Shown piece after piece: positions 50,840 through 59,476 of a stretch of DNA of 64,000 bases. Source of the DNA: a virus; IMG/VR virus record IMGVR_UViG_3300025161_000004, positions 124,001 through 188,000 of that record; one strand, 5' to 3'. The notes under the pieces were generated by a model. That model made no database searches, was not told the origin of the DNA, and was given only the letters and a program-made list of their open reading frames with translations. Every line of letters starts with the position of its first letter. Position 1 is the first letter of the stretch. The position numbers and the translations under genes were made by a program.

Positions 50840-52891
50840 TTATTTTTTACCTAAACCCTTAAATAGCCACGCATTTGCTACATATGGGTTATTTCTTATA
50901 ATTTTCGCATTAATTTTTTTAGGTTGTATTCTTTCAATCTTATCTTCACCCGTTTCTTTATTTTCAATAATAATTTGGTTTGAGTCTATTTTCATCATTG
51001 CATCAATCATTTTCTTTGTTCTTTCTGGGTTTTGAGAGAATTTCTTAAATTCATAACTACCAACATAAATCGCCATAGCAATCGCCATAATCGCATCATC
51101 GTGAAATGATCTTTTGTGGTCAGCAATTCTGCTACCCTCAACACGAACAAATGTTTTAAATTCAGTTAAAAGTCTATATGATCTTACAATAGTATCATTC
51201 ATACGAATAGAACGTTCCATTTCTTGAAGTATCATTGCTCTGTTTGCGGAAATCATGAATCCCGGTATCATTTCTATCTCCTTAAATTCGTTAGGTGATA
51301 TCTCTTTATTCATTTTCTTAATAAACGAAGACATTCTATCTTTCAATGGTTTTAATGATATCTCGCTATAATGAATATTAGGATATCCGAATTCAAGTAG
51401 CTTCTCCACAGTACCAATTCCATAACCACCAGTAATATCAACAACAGCATAGGCATAATTATATCTCTTACCATAATGGTACATTAATTCTGCAACACCT
51501 TGAGGGGTTAGTTTACCCATGTATTCGGCAACTTGCTCTAATTGTTTTCTTCTTACTTTAAATTTTTTTGGTTTACCATCTTTAATAATAACTTTTTCTT
51601 CGATTATTTCTTTTACTTTTAAAATTGTTACTACTGAAGAATCATCACTGAATCCAGATGAAATATCTGCTGACATAATATAATCCTCACCAAGAACAGA
51701 TTCTTCCCAAATATACATCCCTTTATCAATCCACTCTTGTAATTTAGGTTTTGTTATGTCCTTTTCTTCTATCTTTCTCAATATTTCTTCGGCAATAAAA
51801 TTATCACCTGAACCCAAAAATGAACCTAATAATTCTTGTGCAACTTTTCTCATGTCGCCATTATAATCGGCAACTTGTTTTTCAAACCAAGGACTTGTAG
51901 CCTCCCAGCCATCAGCTACTAATTTTGCTCTATAATCCGCACTAAAATTATTATCCTTTATTCTGACTTCATTTTCTTTATCTTTATTTTTTACCCATTC
52001 CAATTCTTTGTTGTATCTTGGATCATTATACCACCATAATTCAATAGCATTGAAACTATTTTTTTTATGTATTGCACCTTCGAATGTTTTGTAAAACACA
52101 GAATCTAAACCATTTGGTGTGGAAACCATAATACAATTACCGCCAGTTTGAAGAGCAGGTTTTGTACCTGTCCAGAATACGTCACCCTTTTCAGTCCATG
52201 CTGTTTCATCCCAAAATATTAAAGTAGGTGTATAACCACGAAGACCTTTAGATGAAAATGCACCTAATTGACTGCCATTATCATAAATCTTGTGTGCTGC
52301 AGTATCTTTTCCTGTCGGAGTTATTCTTAAATATGGTGGGCAATTATTAATGAATTCAACGACATCACGCATTAATTCATCACGTGCAGTTTGTAATTTG
52401 TTTGCGACAATTGCAACGGTTCTATTTGGGTTAAACATCACATACCAAGCAATATATGCACATGTAGTGGTTGAGACACCAGCTTGACGATATTTATTTG
52501 CTATATTATATTTGTGTTTTTGATAACTAAGTATTAGTTCTTTTTGAAAGTCAAATAATTTAAATGGAACAATCAACCCACCATCACCTTGTGTTTGATC
52601 AAAAATCGTTAAATATGTTTCAATAAAATAAATAGGATTTAATGCACATTTAATAAATTCTTCATCTTTTTCTTGTTGAGTTAATTGGCTTGCTTTTTTT
52701 ATTTCACCTGATTCTGTGACAATGATTGGTTCAATATTTGTTGCTTGCTTTCTTAAAGTATCAGCACGTTCACGAAGTTCTTTCTTTTTTTTCTCAATCT
52801 CTATTAAATATGGATCTTGTATAACCTCCTCAGTTTCGTTATTTTCAATTTCATCATCAATTCTTTTTATGGGTTTATTTTTTTTTGTCAT
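50840..52891 (-). CDS. gp17: Terminase large subunit, T4 gp17-like
   Basis: A 683-residue DNA packaging ATPase/nuclease. The ATPase part has LFDFQKELILSYQKHKYN, Walker A-like NKYRQAGVSTTT (about residues 130-140; an Ala-Gly-Val-Ser-Thr variant lacking the canonical Lys), and Walker B TLIFWDETAW. The RNase H-like nuclease part has MSADISSGFSDDSSVV, VVDITGGYGIG and FHDDAIMAIAMAIY with its Asp residues. Upstream of the portal gene on the same strand, as in T4. A small terminase was not recognised. Confidence 0.94.
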   Translation of the reverse strand: MTKKNKPIKRIDDEIENNETEEVIQDPYLIEIEKKKKELRERADTLRKQATNIEPIIVTESGEIKKASQLTQQEKDEEFIKCALNPIYFIETYLTIFDQTQGDGGLIVPFKLFDFQKELILSYQKHKYNIANKYRQAGVSTTTCAYIAWYVMFNPNRTVAIVANKLQTARDELMRDVVEFINNCPPYLRITPTGKDTAAHKIYDNGSQLGAFSSKGLRGYTPTLIFWDETAWTEKGDVFWTGTKPALQTGGNCIMVSTPNGLDSVFYKTFEGAIHKKNSFNAIELWWYNDPRYNKELEWVKNKDKENEVRIKDNNFSADYRAKLVADGWEATSPWFEKQVADYNGDMRKVAQELLGSFLGSGDNFIAEEILRKIEEKDITKPKLQEWIDKGMYIWEESVLGEDYIMSADISSGFSDDSSVVTILKVKEIIEEKVIIKDGKPKKFKVRRKQLEQVAEYMGKLTPQGVAELMYHYGKRYNYAYAVVDITGGYGIGTVEKLLEFGYPNIHYSEISLKPLKDRMSSFIKKMNKEISPNEFKEIEMIPGFMISANRAMILQEMERSIRMNDTIVRSYRLLTEFKTFVRVEGSRIADHKRSFHDDAIMAIAMAIYVGSYEFKKFSQNPERTKKMIDAMMKIDSNQIIIENKETGEDKIERIQPKKINAKIIRNNPYVANAWLFKGLGKK

Positions 52892-52907
52892 ATATTGAAA
52901 TATATAT

Positions 52908-52917
52908 TATAAATACT
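52908..52917 (-). promoter_or_regulatory. Late promoter motif AGTATTTATA
   Basis: Seventeen bases upstream of the terminase ATG at 52891, directly after the terminator of the upstream gene. Confidence 0.6.
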
Positions 52918-52921
52918 AAAA

Positions 52922-52943
52922 AAGACTATGTTTTTATAGTCTT
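52922..52943 (-). terminator. Terminator before terminase promoter
   Basis: AAGACTAT (52922-52929), short loop, ATAGTCTT (52936-52943), then T-run on the minus strand. It ends the transcript of the 188-residue gene and abuts the late motif. Confidence 0.75.
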
Positions 52944-52966
52944 AATTGGTACAATATATATTGGTA

Positions 52967-53533
52967 TCAGAATTTTATTTGAAAAAAGTCTTCGTCTGTT
53001 GATTCTTTAGTATCATCAATTTCGATTTCTTCTTGTTCTTTTTTAAGAACTTTATCTACTTGTTTTTGTGGTTTTGTTTTCGATTTAGATTTTGTTGCGG
53101 TAAAGTTATTTCCTTTTAATATGACATCTCTTTCATATAGTAAATCTTTTACCTGATCAACCGTCATTCCATAATGAAAAACCAAAAGAGGCATATCACC
53201 ATATAATGCATTATATTCTGGGTCACTTTGATAGTCCTCATCTTCGTAAGCCAAAGCCTGTATCGAATGATACCCATGCATGTATGGTCTATCATCAGAC
53301 TCATGTAAACAGATCAATTGAAATAGATTTGTTTTAAGAGTATAAATTTCACTAATGGCATCTTCAGATGGGGGTTCGGCATTAGATGACGCTGGAATTT
53401 TAGTCCAACCCCATGCTTCGGCATCTACTGATTCGGGATCATCACTAAATATGAATTCATATATTCCTTCATCTTTAGAATTATATCCCACTTTATTTAC
53501 ATAGATAAGTTTCAGTTCTTTTTCTTTCTTCAT
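52967..53533 (-). CDS. Hypothetical protein
   Basis: A 188-residue acidic protein with a Lys/Glu-rich tail (residues 150-185). The central section (DRPYMHGYHSIQALAYEDEDYQSDPEYNALYG) is Tyr- and Asp-rich. No family recognised. Overlap of stop and start (TAATG) with the large acidic protein suggests coupled expression. It lies upstream of the terminase, where a small packaging factor could be placed, but no such domain is visible. Confidence 0.7.
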   Translation of the reverse strand: MKKEKELKLIYVNKVGYNSKDEGIYEFIFSDDPESVDAEAWGWTKIPASSNAEPPSEDAISEIYTLKTNLFQLICLHESDDRPYMHGYHSIQALAYEDEDYQSDPEYNALYGDMPLLVFHYGMTVDQVKDLLYERDVILKGNNFTATKSKSKTKPQKQVDKVLKKEQEEIEIDDTKESTDEDFFQIKF

Positions 53534-56013
53534 TATTTAGTTCTAAACCTACTTAAATTTACTTTTGGTTTATCTTGATCTTGTCCAGATTGAGATTTTG
53601 CAGTGGCAATTTGATTTTGAATTGTGGCTAATATTGATTTTGGATTAATAGGCTGTTCACCAGCCTTAACTGCTGAAGCATTTAACTTAGCAATTAGTTG
53701 ACCTAATTCAATAGCCATTTTTTCAATATCATCAATTATATCATTTTTTGCACCAACATGATATGATTTAACAATTTCATCACCAGCAGCTTTAATTACG
53801 TTAGCCGCACTTTGAACCTTTTGTTCAACTTCACTGTATGCTTTTTGTATTGCGCCAGATACCATAGAACCTATATTTTTACCAACACCAGATACCATAG
53901 AACCTATATTTTTACCAGCACCTAACAAACCACTAAGTGAAATTTCATTCAACTCAGCCTCTGTTAATTTACTTAATTCTTCATCTATCATTTTTTCAAT
54001 TAAAATTGCTGTAGCTGTTTTCTTACCTTCCGTTAAAACTGGTTTTCTAATCCCTAATTTTTCCTCAATTTTAATTTTAATGTATTTTTTTAATTTATCT
54101 TTTTTGTCGTCATCTTTTTCATCTTCATCTTTTTTGTCGTCATCTTTTTCATCTTCATCTTTTTTGTCGTCATCGTTTACGTCATCATATTCTTCATCAT
54201 CGAATTCATCATCATTTGTTTCCGATTTAGTCGTTAAAATATGACCTGTAGGTGTAAAATTTATTTCTTTTTTCTCTTTTGACTCCTTTTCGTCATCATC
54301 TTCATTTGTGTCGGATATGTTATCTTTAACATCTGGCATTGGTTCAACAGAACCAAATTTAGCTAATTGGTTTTCACCTATTTCACCCACAACAGCCTTT
54401 AACTTTTTAATGAAGTCACCATGACCAACATCTTCAAGATATTTTTGAATTTCTGGTGTCAAATATATTGCAACAGTTTTATAATCACCATCATTTTCAC
54501 CGTCAGCATGTGCACTAGCCCAATTGCTAACTACACTACCAATTTCATCTTCAGTTGCTTCCTCAAGATTATTTGGGTCATATCCTCTTTTTCTTAAATA
54601 ATTATTAAATCCAGTATCAGCATCAAAAGCAGCTTTTGCTTTTTTCTTATCCTCAGGAGTAATCCCTAACTCATCATCAAGATCACTCATTTCATCGTCC
54701 AAATCGTCATCATCAAAACCATTTTCTTTTAGATTTGCTACATGACTATTAATTGCCTCATTTGCCTCATCATCTAATTCATATGTCTCATCATCAGTCA
54801 TATCCTTATCTTCTTTTTTATTTGTTTTTAGTATTTTATTTGCGATTTCTTTTCTTTTTTCAGGATCAAGTTCAGTTAATTTACTACTGAAAGATGAGAT
54901 AATTTGATTTAATAATGCTGCAGCTTTATCTGATGTTATTTCAGTACTTCTAACAGCATTATCTAATTTACCTGTTAATTTCTCAACTTTCTTTACATCG
55001 CTTTCTTTATCATCTACTTTATCATTCAAATCAACATCAGATTTTTTATCGGTTAAATCAACATCAGATTTTTTATCTGTTAAATCAACATCAGATTTTT
55101 TATCAACATTCAAATTAGGATTTGATTTAGATGTGCTATTAATATCTGATGTTGTTGTTTGTTTTTCAGTTGATGTTGAACTATTAATTACTTCATCGTT
55201 AGATACTTGACTTTCCACAGAAGCATCTGCTACCACTAAATCATCGAGTGCTTTAGCCGCAGCATCCAATTCTGCATCTACACTCTTATTATCTACTTCA
55301 TCATCCTCATTAATTTTAGAATCTGATGTTACAAGATCACTTGGTTGTCCATGACCCAAATTCGCTTTGGTTTTTGCATTTTTATCATTTATTGGTGCTT
55401 CTGGGGTTTCTTTTTCATTACTCTTATTTACTACAATGTCATCGTCTACAATTTGAGAATCAGCAGTAGTTAATATTTGAGATTCCTTCTTAATTGAAGA
55501 ATCTGTTTGTTCATGATCTTTATGATCTTTCTCAAGAGATCTAAGGTTTTTTTTAAATTTCTCTTCTGCTGACTTAGTTATTTTTTTCCTTCCCTCAGAA
55601 ATTCTATTTTTTAAGAACTCTTCAATTGACCCATCTATTTTAAGTTTGGTCGCTTCATTTAGTGAAACTTTTTTTTCTTCTGTTGTTTTTTCATCTCTTA
55701 AAGAGAATGCTTCATTTAAAGAAGCCATATAATATTCTCTTTGCTTTTCAGCTTTAGAGAGACTTTCATATTGATACTTTCTTTTATTTTCTATACCACC
55801 AATATATGCAAAGTCTGCGGCAGTAAGTTTATCACCTTGAACTTTTGAGGTTTTGATATAATAGTTATGATTTTCTTTGATAATACCTAATGCTGTACCA
55901 TCGTTTGCTCTCTTAAAATTAATAAGAGTCACGGAACTGAGAGGAGTAGAATTTGTTCTTGTTTCATCAATGGCAGATAGTTCTTTTAGTCTTTTATAAA
56001 AGTTTTCCTTCAT
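53533..56013 (-). CDS. Large acidic protein with tandem repeats, probably head-associated
   Basis: About 826 residues from ATG 56013 (a TTG three codons upstream is less likely). The N-terminal 120 residues form an ordered domain beginning MKENFYKRLKELSAIDE, with LKE|L and IDE|T protease-type sites. A very acidic, low-complexity middle follows, with DKKSDVDLT repeats, KKDEDEKDDD repeats, and near the C-terminus GKNIGSMVSG repeats and helices (ELSKLTEAELNEISLSG). It is a candidate internal head or core protein, as in T4-type phages. The charge could balance packaged DNA. Confidence 0.65.
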   Translation of the reverse strand: MKENFYKRLKELSAIDETRTNSTPLSSVTLINFKRANDGTALGIIKENHNYYIKTSKVQGDKLTAADFAYIGGIENKRKYQYESLSKAEKQREYYMASLNEAFSLRDEKTTEEKKVSLNEATKLKIDGSIEEFLKNRISEGRKKITKSAEEKFKKNLRSLEKDHKDHEQTDSSIKKESQILTTADSQIVDDDIVVNKSNEKETPEAPINDKNAKTKANLGHGQPSDLVTSDSKINEDDEVDNKSVDAELDAAAKALDDLVVADASVESQVSNDEVINSSTSTEKQTTTSDINSTSKSNPNLNVDKKSDVDLTDKKSDVDLTDKKSDVDLNDKVDDKESDVKKVEKLTGKLDNAVRSTEITSDKAAALLNQIISSFSSKLTELDPEKRKEIANKILKTNKKEDKDMTDDETYELDDEANEAINSHVANLKENGFDDDDLDDEMSDLDDELGITPEDKKKAKAAFDADTGFNNYLRKRGYDPNNLEEATEDEIGSVVSNWASAHADGENDGDYKTVAIYLTPEIQKYLEDVGHGDFIKKLKAVVGEIGENQLAKFGSVEPMPDVKDNISDTNEDDDEKESKEKKEINFTPTGHILTTKSETNDDEFDDEEYDDVNDDDKKDEDEKDDDKKDEDEKDDDKKDKLKKYIKIKIEEKLGIRKPVLTEGKKTATAILIEKMIDEELSKLTEAELNEISLSGLLGAGKNIGSMVSGVGKNIGSMVSGAIQKAYSEVEQKVQSAANVIKAAGDEIVKSYHVGAKNDIIDDIEKMAIELGQLIAKLNASAVKAGEQPINPKSILATIQNQIATAKSQSGQDQDKPKVNLSRFRTK
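53855..53917. repeat. 33-bp tandem repeat, two copies
   Basis: Two copies with period 33 inside the large acidic protein gene, coding for GKNIGSMVSG(V/A). Confidence 0.75.
54100..54174. repeat. 30-bp tandem repeat, about two and a half copies
   Basis: Period 30, coding for the acidic KKDEDEKDDD unit. Confidence 0.75.
55028..55104. repeat. 27-bp tandem repeat, three copies
   Basis: Units start at 55028, 55055 and 55082, coding for DKKSDVDLT or near variants. Confidence 0.8.
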
Positions 56014-56054
56014 TTTAATCAATATTTAAAGAAATTATTCTTATTACATTTTTT

Positions 56055-56064
56055 TATAAATACT
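56055..56064 (-). promoter_or_regulatory. Late promoter motif AGTATTTATA
   Basis: Forty-two bases upstream of ATG 56013, at the start of the acidic protein unit. Confidence 0.6.
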
Positions 56065-56135
56065 ATTTTTTTTCTCAAAAAAACATAAATCATGAGTTAA
56101 ATTAATACTTATATAACCATAAATACCACTTTTTC

Positions 56136-56144
56136 GTATAATAT
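56136..56144 (+). promoter_or_regulatory. Promoter motif GTATAATAT
   Basis: Fourteen bases before the ATG at 56158, in the context TCGTATAATAT, shared with the lipoprotein gene promoter. Confidence 0.45.
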
Positions 56145-56157
56145 ATAAAAAACAACC

Positions 56158-56616
56158 ATGAAACACTTGTTCATTCTATTTTTAATGATGATACCGACTC
56201 TGGTATTCCCACAAAAAGAGGATAAGTCTAGAAGTAATTTAGTTGATGTTTATAATTATTATAAAGATAAACGCTATGTAGAAATAGAATATAATAACTC
56301 TATTTCGATAGGTGAAATTGTAGAGTTGAGATCAAATCCTAATTGCCCAGATCATTTTTATGACATGAAAATCAGGGTGAAAAATCCCAATTACAATAAA
56401 ACGAATGGCGCAGATAAATATCTATATTACAGTATTGGATACATTCACTTTGAAAATATTGATGGAGATATAGGCGAAAAACTAAAAAATGGCGAAAAAT
56501 ACATTATTAAAAAAAGACGAAATAAACTTATGTTATATGAAAAAGAAAGTAATTATGGCTTACACTTAAAACTTGATAAGGAATTAATATTGGTTGAAAT
56601 TATAAAGGGGGCTTAA
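56158..56616 (+). CDS. Exported protein of unknown function
   Basis: A 152-residue protein with a signal peptide (MKHLFILFLMMIPTLVFPQKE, cleavage probably near residues 18-20). The mature part is beta-type and basic (YVEIEYNNSISIGEIVELRSNPNCPDHFYDMKIRVKNPNY). No family recognised. Its promoter is of the GTATAATAT class, not late. It ends in a terminator shared with the convergent gene. Confidence 0.7.
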   Translation: MKHLFILFLMMIPTLVFPQKEDKSRSNLVDVYNYYKDKRYVEIEYNNSISIGEIVELRSNPNCPDHFYDMKIRVKNPNYNKTNGADKYLYYSIGYIHFENIDGDIGEKLKNGEKYIIKKRRNKLMLYEKESNYGLHLKLDKELILVEIIKGA

Positions 56617-56626
56617 AACCCCCTTT
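56604..56626. terminator. Bidirectional terminator containing both stop codons
   Basis: AAAGGGGG (56604-56611), loop CTTAAAA, CCCCCTTT (56619-56626) plus a T-run. The stops of the plus gene (TAA 56614-56616) and of the minus gene (56613-56615) both lie in its loop. Confidence 0.88.
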
Positions 56627-57839
56627 TTTTAAAGTCAATTTTTTGCATTTTAACTTTTGGTACTTGTATTTTACAAACTGAAATGTCTTGTTTACCTGCC
56701 CTTTTTTGTGGTTTAATCTTACCACCCTCTTGTCTAATTCTCATACTCAAATAATCATAATTTGGCATTTCCTCAATTTTATCAATCATAACAGTACCTG
56801 TTATAACAACATTTACGTATTGAAATTGTTTGTAGTCTTCGATATTTTCAAGTGGTGGATCTTGAGCTTTTGATTTCCAAAATTTTGAATCGATATTATT
56901 GTTTTTATATGCTTGAATGTATTTAGGGTTCACCTCATAAGGACTTTTAGGTCCGCTTGTTCCATCACCATTTGTTCCATATGGATCTATTGACACCATA
57001 TCATCAGTAATTTCGGTAACATTATCACCACACCCTCCGAAACTAGTTTTCATACCAACCATTATATTTTTCAGAGCATTAGCTCTTTCAGTTGAAAGCT
57101 CCAACCAAGTTTTTCCTTCAGATTCTCTAGTATTTCTTAAGGTGCTTGAGGATGATACAATTTCTATTTTATCTATCTTGGTGTAACTATCCATTATTTC
57201 TTGTAGTTTATTTTTTAATTCTTCTATATTTTTTAATTCAGAACTATTAAACGCAAAATAACTACCAACAGGTGTTGAAGAGGTGGTATATACTGTATCA
57301 ACACTAACCTCCCTAACAATTTTTTTTCCGATATTCACCATTTTACCACCAATTTGATCTGGTGATAATTTACTATTAATTATCAGTCCAAAATCAATTT
57401 TTGAAATATCTGAAAGTTTATTTATTCTATCTCTAATTGCTTTTAATACTTCGATTTTTTTTTCTTGTGGTAATTGATTATATCTACTGAGAACTACTCT
57501 ATCGAATTTCTCGGCATGTTTTATAAATGCTTTTTCAATTTGATTTAGGTCAATTTTTTTTCCGGAAACAATTTGTTCTGCTTTTGTTATATTTTCTTGC
57601 GGAACACCAGCTGCTCGCAATTCTTGTGCGCTAACATTATTAGCCATTAATCCTGCAATAACACCAACAGTTAATAGCCCTCTCCTTAAATAATCTTTAA
57701 GGGTGTCAGATATTGCTTCATCGATTTGTTCAGACTCATTTAATGTATTTTTCAAATATTCTATCTTTTCTAAAATAGAATTCACTACTTTTCTTTCAAG
57801 TAGTGCATTGTATTGCGATTCTTTAATTATTATTTTCAT
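56613..57839 (-). CDS. Membrane/OmpA-domain protein, probably head-packaged
   Basis: A 408-residue protein. It begins MKIIIKESQYNALLERKV and contains IDE|A (Glu41) as a gp21-type site. A hydrophobic segment follows (GLLTVGVIAGLMANNVSAQEL, residues about 54-74). Residues about 195-260 and 290-355 contain an OmpA-like domain (YFAFNSSELKNIEELKNKLQEIM, LSTERANALKNIMVG). The OmpA domain binds peptidoglycan in other proteins. It may be packaged and act during entry (inference). Its start overlaps the end of the nucleotidyltransferase gene. Confidence 0.65.
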   Translation of the reverse strand: MKIIIKESQYNALLERKVVNSILEKIEYLKNTLNESEQIDEAISDTLKDYLRRGLLTVGVIAGLMANNVSAQELRAAGVPQENITKAEQIVSGKKIDLNQIEKAFIKHAEKFDRVVLSRYNQLPQEKKIEVLKAIRDRINKLSDISKIDFGLIINSKLSPDQIGGKMVNIGKKIVREVSVDTVYTTSSTPVGSYFAFNSSELKNIEELKNKLQEIMDSYTKIDKIEIVSSSSTLRNTRESEGKTWLELSTERANALKNIMVGMKTSFGGCGDNVTEITDDMVSIDPYGTNGDGTSGPKSPYEVNPKYIQAYKNNNIDSKFWKSKAQDPPLENIEDYKQFQYVNVVITGTVMIDKIEEMPNYDYLSMRIRQEGGKIKPQKRAGKQDISVCKIQVPKVKMQKIDFKKRGF

Positions 57840-59412
57840 ATTCTAAAGATAATTTTTTATTTAAACTATTAAATAATGCATTCTTTATTTTTTTTAAGTA
57901 ACCATTATTTCTTAATATTTTAAATACGAGATTTTCTGTGGAAAATTCACCTTCGCTTTCTAATCCAGCTTTCCTATAATTTTTTAATTTTTCTTTTAAT
58001 GTGTTTAGTAAGCTAATTTTAATATCATTATCATCTAAACTTTCAAGATGATCAATTAGATTCATTAATGAAGCCGATTTTAGTTGTATGTCTGATGTGT
58101 CGATACCTATAACTTGCTTAATTGGTTTTTCAATCCATTGATCTTTTATTAGTGAATATACACCAGTACTATTTACATCTTCATTAATATCTTCAACATA
58201 AAGTTCAACATCATATCCTTTTACCTTTGCTTTTATTTTTGTTTCCCACAAACTCTTTTTCGTTTTGAATAATTCTCTAAGGGTATCTTCATCGGCATCT
58301 AATTCATTGAAATCAATTACAATATGAACATCTAAATCAGAAAAATCAGTCCAAGTGTAATTAGCCAAACTTCCAGTAAATCTAATATCTTTGATTGGTA
58401 ACTTTTCTAAGTTAAGAAACTTTATAAATTCTATAGCATTTTTTAGTAGAGCTGCCCTTACTTGAGGTTGTAATTTGTTTTCGTTTTTCCAAATCTTAGG
58501 ATTTAGTTGGTCTTTTACTTTGAGATATTCAACCCCAATACTTTTAGGGTCGACAATTTCATTCAAAATATCACTAACCTTTTTAGTTGACCAAAATTTA
58601 CATGACCAATATCTTGGTGTAGTTTTATCTGTGGCAGTATCACAGTTATGTCTTGCTCTAAATGATTTTCTTCTTTCTGGATCATCTCTTTTGATTTCCA
58701 TATTTGGATCACCAAAATTAACTTTCTTTATATTACCAGTTTTTTTATCTCTAACATAAACTTTATATTTTTTAACATCACCTCTCATTGGTTTATTGAG
58801 TGGTTTATTTTTTTTACTCTCAAAAACCTTAAGTGATGTTTGGTTTCTATTTTCCGATGCCCATTTTAAATAGTCTGGATTATTTTTTGCAAAGTCCATT
58901 TCCATTTTTTGCATTTTTTTTTCAGCATCTTTTATCCATTCAAAACTACCATAGTATTTGTATATTTCATTAGCTAATACTTCACTATCTGACGAGATTT
59001 TTTTATATTCTTTTTCTGAAAAATCTCCACCTTTTGACTGATTATACTTCATTATATTTTGTTGAAATTCAAGATCAATCCATTTATCAATCAAAGTATT
59101 TGTTTCTTCTGACACATCATAATCCTCAACAATATCATATAATTCATATTTTTCATCTAAATAATTCGATAAATACTCATTAATAAACTTACCGTATCTA
59201 AACAATTTTTTAGATGCCTCTTCATCAAAGTCCAAAATTTTATATGAAGTAAATAAATTAGATAGTGGTATACTTACTGGTAATGCTGCTTGTTTTCTCA
59301 GAGATTTAAATTTAATTTCCCTATTCTCACCTATCATCTCTTTAAGAAGAATTTCAGCCTCATTAAGTATTTCACCGATATTATTTAATCTACTACTTTG
59401 ATTTTTTTGCAT
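57823..59412 (-). CDS. Nucleotidyltransferase-domain protein, possibly injected
   Basis: A 529-residue protein from ATG 59412 (an ATG at 59421 would lie next to the late motif). The C-terminal domain, about residues 345-410, is of the minimal nucleotidyltransferase type: RFTGSLANYTWTDFSDLDVHIVID with GS and the DxD pair, then GYDVELYVED with a third acidic residue. A Cys/Trp-rich motif (RARHNCDTATDKTTPRYWSCKFW) lies in the middle; it is known to me from T4-like and other phage head proteins. Near the N-terminus IGE (14) and LNE|A (18) are protease-type sites. Confidence 0.7.
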   Translation of the reverse strand: MQKNQSSRLNNIGEILNEAEILLKEMIGENREIKFKSLRKQAALPVSIPLSNLFTSYKILDFDEEASKKLFRYGKFINEYLSNYLDEKYELYDIVEDYDVSEETNTLIDKWIDLEFQQNIMKYNQSKGGDFSEKEYKKISSDSEVLANEIYKYYGSFEWIKDAEKKMQKMEMDFAKNNPDYLKWASENRNQTSLKVFESKKNKPLNKPMRGDVKKYKVYVRDKKTGNIKKVNFGDPNMEIKRDDPERRKSFRARHNCDTATDKTTPRYWSCKFWSTKKVSDILNEIVDPKSIGVEYLKVKDQLNPKIWKNENKLQPQVRAALLKNAIEFIKFLNLEKLPIKDIRFTGSLANYTWTDFSDLDVHIVIDFNELDADEDTLRELFKTKKSLWETKIKAKVKGYDVELYVEDINEDVNSTGVYSLIKDQWIEKPIKQVIGIDTSDIQLKSASLMNLIDHLESLDDNDIKISLLNTLKEKLKNYRKAGLESEGEFSTENLVFKILRNNGYLKKIKNALFNSLNKKLSLEYENNN

Positions 59413-59425
59413 AAAACGCATTTTT

Positions 59426-59435
59426 TATAAATACT
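59426..59435 (-). promoter_or_regulatory. Late promoter motif AGTATTTATA
   Basis: Fourteen bases upstream of ATG 59412, favouring that start. Confidence 0.6.
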
Positions 59436-59450
59436 TATAAAAGGACTATT

Positions 59451-59460
59451 AGTATTTATG
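59451..59460 (+). promoter_or_regulatory. Late promoter motif AGTATTTATG
   Basis: Sixteen bases before ATG 59477, divergent to the motif at 59426. Confidence 0.6.
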
Positions 59461-59476
59461 TGAAACTAATATTTTA

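Noticed and set aside
55028-55104. Tandem repeats as a CRISPR array
   Set aside because: The copies are contiguous without spacers, have coding periods divisible by three, and lie in an open reading frame.
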